DNA of 64,000 nt. Origin: Tetrahymena elliotti 4EA (lineage: Eukaryota > Ciliophora > Oligohymenophorea > Hymenostomatida > Tetrahymenidae). Under the pieces are notes generated by a model. The model was not told where the DNA came from. It saw nothing but the letters and a program-made list of their open reading frames with translations, and searched no databases. Positions 38,147-49,875 of this stretch are shown in pieces. The stretch is taken from contig JH720301.1 of NCBI GenBank assembly GCA_000231825.2, forward strand, positions 496,001 to 560,000, written 5' to 3'. How positions within the stretch are numbered: position 1 is the stretch's first letter; each line of letters starts with the position of its first letter. The position numbers were made by a program, and so were the translations under genes.

Positions 38147-39499
38147 ATGGGGAAAAATAATAAAGTATTATTAGACAATGGTAAACAGGCTTCAAGTTCA
38201 ATGCAACTGTATTGGAACAAAGCCAAGTAGATAGAAAAAAAGAAATAGGAGTAAAGGAAAAAAGATTTTAAAGAGAGAAATTAGTCTGAAATAAAGAATA
38301 AAGAAGCTGGCTAAAAGTAGAGTAATGGAGAAGATGAAGAGGGTAATTTCATGAGTAGAGAAGCAATGAATAATATCATGAAAGAAAAAGAAAGAAGAAG
38401 ATAGGGTCAGTATTCTTCAAAATCAGAAGATGTGCTAACTGAAGCAAATATTTTGAATGCCTAGAAAGCATTAACAAATAAAACAATTAAAATTCCTGGG
38501 TATTCATCAGATTTCATTTCAGCTTAATAAATAGAAAGAAATAAATAGGAAATAGAAAAGAGATCGCTAATGGCATAGGCTGCTCGTGATAGAAAAGAAT
38601 AACGAGAAAAAAAAGAAAAAGAAGGAGGTGATCAATCAGCTTAGCCCATCTAGAAACCTGAATAAAAACCATAATAGAATCCTTAATAAGCAAATAAACC
38701 TCCTTTTAATAATAATTAGAATTTTAAACATCAACACCACTAAAACTTCTAGAATCGCTAATTTTAAAACAGATAAAAAGAATAGGAAACTAGTGATCCT
38801 TTGTTCAAAGTTACTGAACAAGAAGACTATAACCCAGTATAAGACATGATTAAATAATAATAGTTATAATAATAAAGGCAGTAAAATCTAAATTAGTAAA
38901 GCAATAATAATTACTAGCCTCCTCCACCTCCAAATATGCCCCCTCCTCCTTTTGGAATGATGCCACCTCCACCAAGTATGTTACCTCCCCTTCCTCCTAA
39001 GGGTATGTTTCCACCTCCACCAAACATACCACCCCCTCCAAATATGCCACCACCTCCTTAAATGCATGTCTAAATGCCATATTATCCTCCTTACTAGTAG
39101 TAATAACAACCTTAAATATCATAACAAAATAAAAATAATGCTCCTCCACCTCCTCCTATGCTTGTTCCTAAACCAATTGTAGTAGAGGGAGAAAGTACAG
39201 TAAAAAAGAGTAAAATTGATTTAACATAAAAGAAATAACAGTTTGTGCCTAGAAGTTTAGTTGGTCAAACAGGATCTGGAAATAATTCAAATAAACCTGA
39301 AAGTAAATAAGTAAAACAACCTGAAGCTTTGGGAGGAAATATATAAAATGTAAGTTAAGCACCAGCACCAAAGCCATTTTTGGAAGGATAAAACCCTTTT
39401 ATATCTAATCCTAATAATTAAGATCTGCTTAAATAATTTTTATAAGACATAGAAAACATAAGTAAGAAGTAAAACAATGAATCAAGCTAAAACGAATGA
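38147..39499 (+). CDS. Proline-rich protein, possibly WBP11-like
   Basis: A single exon encodes 450 aa (MGKNNKVLLDNG to TGA at 39497-39499). The N-terminal third is highly charged Lys/Glu/Gln helix (AKQIEKKKQEQRKKDFKE, then EKRSLMAQAARDRKEQREKK). The middle is Gln/Asn-rich. Residues about 260-345 hold repeated PPPP/NMPPPP tracts of the kind bound by WW, SH3 or profilin-type domains. Near the C-terminus a KKQQFVPRSL segment is followed by a final QDLLKQFLQDIENI. That order (proline tracts, FVP-L motif, terminal acidic helix) resembles the splicing factor WBP11, but the N-terminus is not clearly similar, so I give this only as a possibility. A formin-like or other proline-rich scaffold is the alternative. 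Confidence 0.7.
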
Positions 39500-39848
39500 A
39501 TAAACAAAGATTCGTTTAAATTTATTTTGGGTGTGTGATTCAAAAATATATTTAAAAAATATATTTGTAACATTTTTAAATAAAAGTATCTATCTATCTA
39601 TTAATCTTAATTTATCAAAAAGTAATAATGACTAAAATCATAAATTATTTTTACAATCTATTTGCATTAATTTTAAAATAATTTATAAAAATTATTCATT
39701 TTTGAATTTATTTTTTATTTGATTGTTTGGGTTTCTTTATTGTATTTATACTTTATAATTAATTACGTAGGTAATTAATTCTCTTTAGAAAAATAATTAA
39801 ATTATTAACATATTTAATTAAAGATAAATAAATATAATTTTGAAAAAT
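39500..39848. other. Intergenic spacer
   Basis: About 350 AT-rich bases between two plus-strand genes. No motif stands out. Confidence 0.5.
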
Positions 39849-40631
39849 ATGTCTTAGTCGATTATGTAGTAGAAGCAAATGATTGCAAAAACATACTATG
39901 ATAACAAAGATTTAAAGCAACTAAAAATAGATGAAGTAGTTTTTGATTTAAGAAGCTACAAAATAGTGATTAATTAATTAGACATTAATAAATAAACTCT
40001 TTTAAAAGACTTTTATCATGGTAATTTTTAGCAAATAATGTTCATTTGATATTTTTAATAAATTGTTTTTTTATAAAAAACAAAGATGCATTCTAGAATT
40101 AAGCATCTACTACTTCAAAGCACTTATTCTATGTTTTTGTCAGCTCTCTTAATTTTGTTATTGATTAGATGTTTACAGAAGAAAAAAAATTTTACCTGAT
40201 TGATCTTGAATAAATATTCTTAACAAGAGAGGTTGATGACGAATCCTTGAAACTTTTTTATTCTAATCGATCTAGCACTCACTAAGATATAAAAGAAATG
40301 GATTTTGCTAGCGATTTAACACAATAACAAGTCTTAACCATAAACTTATACCTCTAGATTAACTTAGTTATGATGTGCATAAATGCAAAAGAAGTTGATG
40401 ATGATGAAGAAAGATAATCCAAGATAAAAGATTTCAAAGAAGTAATTTACTCAATAAATAAATAAATCATTCAATCTATCTATTTATCAATGAATCAATC
40501 AATGAATTTATAAAATCTTCAATCAAAGTTTGTAACAAAAACAAAAAATAATTGCTGGCATTTAGAGTATTTTATTTATTGAACGCAGATTTAAGAAAAA
40601 AGAAGAAGGGCTTATTGAATTATACTCTTGA
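39849..40631 (+). CDS. Hypothetical protein, three exons
   Basis: The model starts at ATG 39849 (MSQSIMQQKQMIAKTYYDNK), with introns at 40021-40085 and 40442-40595 and a TGA at 40629-40631, giving about 187 aa. The product is mixed hydrophobic/acidic with helical segments (KHLFYVFVSSLNFVIDQMF, then LNTINLYLQ-like text) and an acidic stretch near the end (KEVDDDEERQSKIKDFKE). No family is recognised. The second intron is needed to leave a long T/A-rich tail and ends just before a 12-codon last exon. If it is not spliced, the protein gains about 45 residues and stops within the intron. It sits 330 nt upstream of the membrane kinase gene on the same strand. Confidence 0.55.
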
Positions 40632-40963
40632 ATAATTAGAAAAATGAAATTGAAAGAAATTGTTTTTGATTGATATTTATTAAAGAAAATAAAAATATTT
40701 TAATCTTTTTTTTTAAAAAATAATAGAGAAATATTAAATTTATATCATAAATTTCCAAAATTTAGAATTAGCAATATTATACTGATTTAATATAAATTAT
40801 AAAATAAAATTGTTAAGTATGTTTGAGCTAACTGTCAATGTCAAGACAAAAAAATAAAATCAAGGGCCTCAAATACTTGATCTAGATTATTTACAACTTT
40901 ATTAAGAAGTAAAATTTACTCTTATTTAATTGAACTTATCAAGCTATTTGTATTAATAGTTAT
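40632..40963. other. Intergenic spacer
   Basis: About 330 AT-rich bases between two plus-strand genes, presumably holding the kinase promoter. Nothing specific is seen. Confidence 0.5.
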
Positions 40964-43046
40964 ATGACAAACTTCTTGGAGGCTTAAAGTTAAGAAAATT
41001 TAAAAGGTGAGATTAGGAGAATATTAGAAAGTGATAATAATCTTTTAGATTATCTTATGAAAATAAACTAAGATATTAATGATTCATCAGGTAGCGATAA
41101 GACAGGATAAATGAAAGTAGAGGTAAATATAAACATGGTTGAAGAGCTTAAATAAGTTTATGTTCTAATTCAAGATGAATTTAAAAACCAAAAAGAATAA
41201 AAAGAAAAACAGCATGTTTAAATAAAGAATAAAATGTTGAGAACAAAAAAATTGATTGAATCTATTTTTTAAGCAAATTCTTAGACTATTTTCAATTCTG
41301 TTTTAAATGATTAAAACGATAGCACTAAAAAGCTGTAGTATGTTGTTACCTTTAAGATGTTTGATCATTGGGATCATTTCCTCGATTTATGTGTAATTAA
41401 GTTAACAAAAGATTATTTTAAATGCACAATCCACTTCTGCAAAGAAAATTACGAACCCATCATAATACCCGATAAACTTACAAGAATTTAAGTGAGCAGA
41501 CTTTTTATCAAAAAAGTTTCAAAAATAGGAGGTTTTGTTATAAATCCTCTTTCTGGATAAATTACATTTACATACTGCACTTACAATAACTTATCAAAGT
41601 ATTCTGAAGAGCAAGTAGACAATTTCTTAATTAGAGTTATAAAAAGTATCTTTTCTACAGCTTTTTTTATGATAAATATGTACATGCTTTCTTTATATGC
41701 TAAGATTGGTAAAATAATAAAATTTATTCCTATCTTTGTTTGTTTTTTTATTTATCTTTATTTCTTAACTTCTAAAGGACTTATTTCTATACCTATATAT
41801 AAGTAGCTCGAAGATAAACATAAAAAGAATAATTAACAAAACAACAAGAATAAAACAATTTTTCTTCATGAATTAACTATTCGCAGACTTAATAATTGCA
41901 TTGATCTTCTAGAAAATAGTGTTAAACCATTTTCAGAATTTGAAAATGGAGCTATTTTTGTTAATTTAATAGATTATTAAGATTAATAAGATATTATAAA
42001 ATGTCTAAAAGTAATAGAAAGTACATATAATTATAATTTAATATTTTAAAAATTAACATTTTTTGTTTTCAAAATAAGATAGTTCGCCAGATGCAGATAC
42101 CTAATTAGAGCCTATTAAGGTACTTGATTATGATGAGAAAAAGCTAAAGAAAATCTCTGCAGGTGGCTTTTCAGATATATTCCAAATTGAACTTAATTAC
42201 ATGCCAAAAAACCAAGATATTAAACGTTTCCATAATTTTGCAATCAAGTTACAGAAAAAAGATTCTCAAGCAAAGGATGCTGAAAAAATAGAAAAAGAAG
42301 TGAATGTAATTAGGCACATAAAGCCCAGATCGAAGTTTATTACAAAGTACTATTATGATGAAGAAACAAAAGATAGACTTTATATGGATTTATATTTTTA
42401 CTCTATGGGTTCCTATGCTTTCTATCATAATTCTATTATGTCTTTAAATAAGAGAGTTCAGATGGTACTATAAGTAGCACAAGGTGTCAAGTTTTTACAG
42501 TCAATAGAAATCTATCACTTAGATCTTAAGCCTCCAAATATCCTTTTAGGTAATTCCTTAAAATGAAATATTTAATATACTTAACATTTTAATTATTAAT
42601 TGAATTTAGATGAGGAATAAAATATTAAAATATGTGATTTTGGTGAAAGTTACTGTAAAAAGAATCATACAGAGTAAGGTGTATTTTAAAGAACAGGAAG
42701 AACTTTACCTTATTCCCCTATAGAATCTCTTAATAATAATAATTTCTCTGCAGCATCAGATGTCTATTCTATTGGAGCTATTATAAGTGAAATTATATTT
42801 GATAAAAAATTGATTGAATTTAAGAGAATCAACTAATAAAAATTACAAGTCAAATTAAATCAAAGAAACTATCGTTTAATTTATAGTGATTTAGTTGTGA
42901 AAGAATTTGGAATTAAATAAATAATGAAAATATTAAAAGTTCTCATGCTCAAGTGTGTTAATCCTGACCCAACTTGTCGTCCACACGTTGAATATCTAAT
43001 AGCTATATTGTACTTAATTTTATAAGTTCTTAATGATTTATACTGA
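40964..43046 (+). CDS. Protein kinase with N-terminal TM hairpin
   Basis: Three exons (introns 42021-42078 and 42550-42609) encode 654 aa. The N-terminal 225 residues are helical and of unknown type. Residues about 230-272 hold two closely spaced hydrophobic segments (FSTAFFMINMYMLSLYA, then IPIFVCFFIYLYFL), which look like a membrane hairpin. The C-terminal kinase domain spans about 370-640. It shows the glycine loop ISAGGFSDIF, beta-3 lysine FAIKLQKK, a likely alpha-C Glu in KIEKEVNVI, catalytic loop YHLDLKPPNIL, CDFGES and a YSPIESLN activation-segment end. All catalytic residues are present, but the usual Arg of HRD is Leu (a non-RD kinase). The hairpin would keep both ends on the same, probably cytoplasmic, side. 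The kinase subfamily is not identified. Confidence 0.82.
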
Positions 43047-43610
43047 TTATAAAAATAGCAAAAGATTACTTTTTCATAAAAAGTGAAAATTTCATTAATT
43101 ATTATTAAATATTTTAGATAGCCACAAACAAGCACATGCTTGCCATCTAAAATTCTTATTTAAACTGTTAATTTTATATAATTTTTAACTCAAATGTATT
43201 CATTCATTACTCTCTTGTTAAATATAAAATTGGAAATTATTGTAGAAATTATTTTAAATTTATACTTCTTCCAGATTTTTTTAATTTAAATTTTTAAAAA
43301 TAGATCTTATGAATTTTAAACAACTCATCAAATTTGTTTATTGAAAAAGCACTTTAAACAATTTTAGATTTTTTTGCTTTAAAATTCAATTCAAAAATTT
43401 ATTATTAATTTCTTATAATTAATAATTTCTATTTAGTTCTATCATGTTTTTAGTTGATTTATAAAAATGAATAGTAAGAAAGAAAAATCTTATTTAGTTT
43501 ATATTTTAATTTAAAATGCTAAACAATCTTTAAAAATTTTAATTTAATTAATATATTTATTGTATTTGCTAAAAATAAAATAAATTTGAGAGAAACTAAC
43601 AGAAAAATTA
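43047..43610. other. Convergent intergenic spacer
   Basis: About 560 AT-rich bases between the 3' ends of the membrane kinase gene and AAR2. No feature is recognised. Confidence 0.5.
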
Positions 43611-45119
43611 TCAGAAATAAACGGGTTCTTAATCATCGACTATTTGAGGAGCATCTTAGTCATCTTCTTAGTCAAATTTATATTTTCCTTAACTGATTTC
43701 AACTATTTATTTCTTTGGAAAGAATAAGAAATACTCTTCAAGTAGCTTTTACAGTTTTTTAGAACGCTAAGATAATTTTTTATTAGAAGATTGAACAGTG
43801 ACTTCTATAAAATCAGATAGTAAAGTTTTGAGGAAATTATCTTTTGAAATAGAATCAATGAAGAAATCTTTAGGGAATTACTTAAGAATGTTATAAAGTA
43901 CAGGAATAAACTCTATAAAAAATTCAGGATTTTCATCAATATATTTATCACTATTGATAAGAAGGGAGAATATATTTTTCCAGTGCTCAAAGCTTTCAAA
44001 ATCCTCAAGAAGGAGAAGCATAGCAAAAGAATACTAAAATTCTCCAAAAATAAAATATTTTTCTTACTCTTCTGTTTACTTAATTTCTATTTAAGAAATG
44101 TTTGGCTTTCTTCTTACTAGATTCTCTTTGCCTACCTTAATTTTATTACTAATATATTCCTTTAAGATAGGTGTTTTGTCTATATTTATTTGTGTTAATT
44201 CATCACCTTATTTGCCAAACTTAGTTTTTATTTTAGGTATATCAGTATAATAAATAGTACCAGCCATAACTCTAAAGTCCTCCTTAGCACCATCAGCAAT
44301 GATTTCATTCTTAATATCATTCATACTCCTATTATTTTTCTTACACTCAGTTTAATTATTATCTTTATTATCATGGCTCTCTTCAATTATTTTACTATCT
44401 TAATTCTATTATGTCTAATTTTTTTCCAAATTTATTTCTTCTTCGCCTTCCATCTTTTAATCCTTTAAGTTTTAATGTTAAATATTTGAGGTTTATTAAG
44501 TGGCTTGAATTTCCTCTGTTTAAAATTTACTATCATCATTTTAAATATACTAATCATTATTCGAAGAAGATATAAATTCCATAACCAAAGAATCAATCTT
44601 ATTTTGCTGCTAATTTGATGTGTAGTTTTATGTTTTGTATTCTTCTTCAATTTAATGAACTTTTCTTTCAATTGGATTCAGAGTGTCTAATACTGACTCA
44701 GTGATAAAACTAGAACACTCTTACCAAATTTATAGCCTATCAAGAGGATAGGGTCCTAAAAACTCATCAAATTAATATGAGTTTACTCCCATAATATATC
44801 TTTCTTCTTCATCTAAAGTAGGCAAGGAAATGAAATCTTCTTTTTCAGTATTCCATTTTTTCACCCAAACTCTTTTCTTCTTTCCTATATGTATGAAAAA
44901 ACCTAGTTTAAATTTATGCTCTTCGCTCTTTAACGAATAATGTACTAAGTGAGCACCAGGTGGAATTAATTTTACTCCTTTAAATTTATTTCCTACTTTC
45001 CAACTTGTATTATCAATACCGAATTCAATTCCTGCAGGAGCATCTAGTAAGAGAAGTACTCCCCATTCATGAAATTTCTACTAAGCCTCTTCTTGAGTCA
45101 TAAAAACTTGTTAATTCAT
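43611..45119 (-). CDS. AAR2: AAR2 splicing factor homologue
   Basis: One exon encodes 502 aa, from ATG 45117-45119 to TGA 43611-43613. The N-terminal domain matches AAR2 closely in text: GVLLLLDAPAGIEFGID, SWKVGNKFKGVKLIPPGAHL, HYSLKSEEHK, KLGFFIHIG and the FLGPYPLDRLQIW block. The C-terminal domain holds GEFQYSFAMLLLLEDFESF and EHWKNIF, then DFFIDSISKDNFL, again as in AAR2. The family binds the U5 snRNP core protein Prp8 during maturation and keeps Brr2 away until assembly. A Ser/Asn/Gln/Glu-rich insert of roughly 110 residues separates the two domains, which explains the extra length over animal AAR2 (about 384 aa). Dozens of in-frame TAA/TAG codons fall at Gln-rich or neutral positions, which supports the reassigned code. 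Confidence 0.93.
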
Positions 45120-45926
45120 ATTACTTTTATTTATAATTTCTAATAGATTATTTATTTATTTTTAAGAATTTTCTGAAAAATCTTTGCCTCAAAATTTAGA
45201 TTTTTAAAATTTAGTTGAAATAAATGATTGTTATAAAGCATTTCAATTTAATTAATAACTTGTAAATTAATTAGAGGTAGAAATAATTAATACAGCGTTC
45301 GACAATATTCTTATAAGATGTGTCTATTAAATATTTTTCTTCATTTCATTTGAGAAAAAGATAAATTTTTTTCACTTAAAATGTTTATTTAAAGAAAGAA
45401 TTTTTAAAAAAATAGTTCAGAAATAATAAAATAGATTCTTTAAGTACAATCATAATTGATTAATAAACACATTTCACTTAAAATTTTTATAAAATTTAAA
45501 GCTTAAATTATATTTTTATTTTTTACATAATTTGTTTTGAATTAATATTTGAATGAATTTCATAAAAAATGTTTGATTAATTTAAACTATTTATTACAAA
45601 AGTAAAAATAATCTTTTAAATAAAAGATAATAAAAAAACAATAAAACTTGATATTGAGAGATAATTGAAGATGTTGATTTAAATTTAGAGAGAATACTTG
45701 AATATTTTGAGTAAGTATTATTTATGAAAAAGTGAATAAATAGTGATTTATATTAGTAAAATAATATAGAATATATTTCATTGATTTCAAAAATGAAATA
45801 TAATTTGTTTATTTATTAAGAAAGAGTTAATTATTATAAATTTAAAGTGGTGAATATGATTGGTGAATTTTTTGTTGTTTTTGATATTATTTATATATTT
45901 GCTTGATTTAGTTCTATTTTTTATTT
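45120..45926. other. Intergenic spacer
   Basis: About 800 AT-rich bases between the AAR2 start and the CXC-protein stop, both on the minus strand. Presumed AAR2 promoter. No other feature is seen. Confidence 0.5.
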
Positions 45927-48900
45927 TCAATTAGCCATGAACTCATTATCATCTGCAGTTCCTCTTTTCATATTTATGAATTGCATATTTTTTCTTTATG
46001 AAATTCCATTTTCTGAGTTATTTTAATTAAATGAACTAAAATCAAAGCCATTATTTTCTTGTTAGGTTTCAATTTTTAAATTATAGTCTTGATTTTTATT
46101 ATTTTAGAAGTCATTAAAATTGTTGTTATTAACATTGTTATTGTTGTTTCCATTCAATTATTAGAGTCTCATAAACTACTATAACTACTATTGTTATTGA
46201 TGTTAGAGAATACTGTTTTCTTACTATTCTCTTAGCTTTTATATATCTTCATCTGTTAATGTGTTATTGTTATTATTACTTGAATTGTTGATTTGATCAA
46301 TATTTTCTTGGTTATGTTGATTCAAAGAGTTGTTTTGATTAAATACTTAATCAAATTAGTCAGTTTATTGCTTCTCCTAGCTCATAGAATCAAACATATC
46401 TTCATTATTTTTTTATTTTTTTCTTTGTGTGAAATGATTTTCCAACTCAGAATAAGTAAAACGAGAGTGGTTTAATTTATCTCCATTAAAATCATCATTT
46501 TCCATATTTATATTACGATGATCTTCATTATTTCCCCCGCTTCCATGTTATTGGTTGCTGTTTCTTTCTATTTTTGTGATAAATTACTATTAATTAGGAC
46601 GAAATACTTCAAGTTTGATGTTTCCAAAAGCGTTATTTTATGTTTTTATACTGACTACATTTCCTTTATTATAATTTTCTTAATCTACAAAATTATGGCC
46701 CTCTATATTTATGTGTTATCCCTAGTTTTCAGGTCCATCATTTTTACCATTTTGGCATTACTCACACCTACATAAATAAGTGCACTTGACTCCTGCTAGA
46801 TAGCATTCACAGTATTTCTTTTTACATGCAGATTTTTTGCAATTACAACCTTTCTTATGGGCTAAAAGCTAATTTTGTAATTCTTAGTCAGCATCAAGTC
46901 TCTCACTGTCTTCTATTTTTTTAGCAAGTTCAGGTAAGAAATTTACTTTCTTTTCAAATGCATCTGGGTAACGCAATTTTATAGCCTTGATAGCACGCTC
47001 ACGCTCTTCCAAGTAAGCTATTCTATTATAGCAATCTGAACAACGGCATTGATCTGAACACATAAGTCCTTACTAAAAGCAAACACAATATAGTTTTAGG
47101 CATCTTGTTTTACCGCAATTACAAGCAATAATTTCCTCACCCTTCTTTTTTTTCTCATTCTCATCATCCTAAACAATTGATTCACTATTCATAGCAGAGC
47201 TTCTATTACTCTATCCAACTATAAAATTACCATTCTAATCTCTGATTGCTATACCATTACTTTCTAAAAACTGCTTCTAATCATAATCAAAGGTTGGAAA
47301 ACTTATTCTATTTTAATTAGTCTAATCTGAATTTCTATTAGTTCCATTAGATAAACGACTAATCAAATTAGAACGAATATTCTTAAAGTTAGCTAAATTA
47401 CTTCCACGTTAAATACTCAAGTTTGCTCCACTTGTAAATCCACTCATATTAAACATATTATTATTCTATAAATTAAAAGCACTACCTAATTCACTAAGTC
47501 TTCCTAAACTGTCTTTCTCTTACTTTAGATCATTAAAAAGCATACTTTCATTTTCTTTTTTTGTGTCGATATTAAGACTTCTATTTATTCCAGGGTTACT
47601 TGCTATACTCATCTTTTATTGTAGTTTGTTAATATTATCATTAGTAATACTATATTAACGATCTGGGTTATTCTCCTCAAAAGGATTTAACATAGAATTA
47701 AATAAATCATCTGAGTAAACTTCTTGCTTTGTAGTGAATGCAGCACCTCTAGTTATGCTTGGATATGAAGCTCCGCCTAATTATCTCTTCTATTCTTTTT
47801 CATTTTTTTATCCTCCTTTTTCTGTTTTATCTGAATCATTTCCTTCATTTTCTCCAACATTCTCTGATTTTACATTTAACATTGCAGCCAAAGGATCAAA
47901 AGCAGTTCTTTCTTGAGCAGGATAATTCATACCCATACTTGATGCTGCAGTTGTAAATGAAGATGTTTATTGACCATTTAGTTATTGTTATAAAATTGGC
48001 TATTGTGTTCCTCCCCCAAAAGTCATAGCACCAATATCTATCATACCTGATCCTGAAGATAATAAAATCTATCTTTGAAGCTACTGTTACTGCTACTGTT
48101 ATTATTGTTACAATAATTTAAGGGTAGAAGCATCATTACCAAAGATATTGGTGGACTCCTACCCCATTGTAGATTTTGTTGTTTAATTTATCATATTTAA
48201 CAAATTAGCCTAAGATTAAGCTACTCCAACTGAGATAATAGGTACACCAGAATTTCCAGTACTAAGTCCACTGGCAAAACGGAATTGACTTTAGTTAACA
48301 TTTTAAGCAGGAGCATTTAGATTGTAAAAATTTGTAGGTGCACTTACTGAGCTAGGATAAGTAACTTAATTAGTACTGCTAGTGATAGCAAATTATTAAC
48401 CTACATCTGCTGCAGGTCTGTTTGGTTATTCTAGCTAATCAAAAACGGCTTTTTCCAAGTTTTAATACTCAAGGCTCATTGCGCTTGCTGAATTATTTTA
48501 TGTTCCCATAGAGGCACTGTCTGCTAAAGCATTTTCTCCTATAATAGATTGCATCTAAGGTTAAGTAACAGTTTATGTAGTAATATATTAAGGATTGCTA
48601 AAGCCATACTAATTAACATTAATTCTATAAGATTAGGGTAATATTTGCTACTTAGCATTATTACTTTGTAAAATCAATTTATCATCTTGAAACATATTAT
48701 TGTTGTTATACATAGAACCAAATCCTGGTGTTTAACTAGAAAATCTACCAAAGTAACCATTGGTAGAGTTTCTGTTTGATTGATAGAGAGCATTATCTTT
48801 TTTAGAATAATTAGAATAAAATTAGGATAAAAATACACTAAAATTAGAAATTAAATCAAATAAATTTTGCATTTTTATCAATTATTAAAAATTGAAAGTC

Positions 48901-49875
48901 TATAAAAACAGTTATTAATAAGAATAGGTTTTTATGCTAAAGTGGAGACTTTGATCAAAAATTTTGTTTAATTCATTATAGATGAAAAAGATGAAAAACA
49001 ATACTTTAAAGGAAGCCATAGCTTTAAAATTAGCTATTTCTATTTGATGTCATTTGCAAAGTGTCTTCTAAAGAGCATCTTTAATTGTTTAATCCTATAT
49101 CAAAGAATTAATCCTCTGATAACCTAATTTAATTAATTAAATATCAATAAGTAAATATATAATTTAATCATTTTCATCTATTGCTAAATTGATAAGTAAT
49201 ACTTTCGTTCTTTATATTAGCTATTTCTATATCAATCTTATTAAATACATTCTTGCTATTTCAAAAAATTTCACTAAATAGAACATATCGGGTTGTTTAA
49301 TTTATTTCTTTTTACATTTACTTGATATCTTAAAATCAAAATTTTTTGCTACTTAATTTATAAGGCATACCTCTTTTTTGGCTAAAAAAGCACAAATCTA
49401 TTATAACTTGAATATTTAATAATCAAGGCTGCTTGTAATATTAGCTAGTGCAGAAATCAAACCATTAAATCAGTGATGAAAATGAAAGGATTTATGAAAA
49501 AAATAAATATCTATTTCTATAAAATTACCTATTTTCAATAATAGATATTCTTTCAATTGTTTTTCTTTCTATTTAGGAAGGAAGTAAACTGTTATTTCTA
49601 AAAGAATCTCTTAAAGATTTATCAGGTGATATATTATTCATATCAGTACCATTTCCCATTCCTGATATGCAAGCTAAAGGGTTTTAATTAAAACCTAAGC
49701 TATCTATGGACATCTTTCCATTTGACTAAGCTGACATCCTATTTTAGAACATGTCAAAGCTTTAATTTGCATTTCCATTCCCGTTAACTGCATTATTATT
49801 ACCTTATATTAAATTTTGTAATCCCATTTGCTTTTATAAGTCAGAAACTTATTATTAGTTTGGCTAAATACTCAT
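45927..49875 (-). CDS. LIN54/tesmin-type CXC (CRC) domain DNA-binding protein
   Basis: Three exons, 49529-49875, 49005-49123 and 45927-48796, encode about 1,111 aa, with introns of 405 and 208 nt. Phases agree and the total is whole codons. Residues about 708-835 form a CRC domain: a first Cys-rich motif ([16 protein letters not shown], then [11 protein letters not shown]), a linker with RYPDAFEKK matching the conserved RNPxAF element, and a second motif ([19 protein letters not shown], then [10 protein letters not shown]). Such domains bind the CHR promoter element and belong to the LIN54/TSO1/tesmin group, parts of MuvB/DREAM cell-cycle regulation. Flanks are Asn/Gln/Ser-rich, with poly-Gln near residue 420 and Asn runs at the C-terminus. 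The nuclear transcription role is by family. The exact target genes are unknown. Confidence 0.88.
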
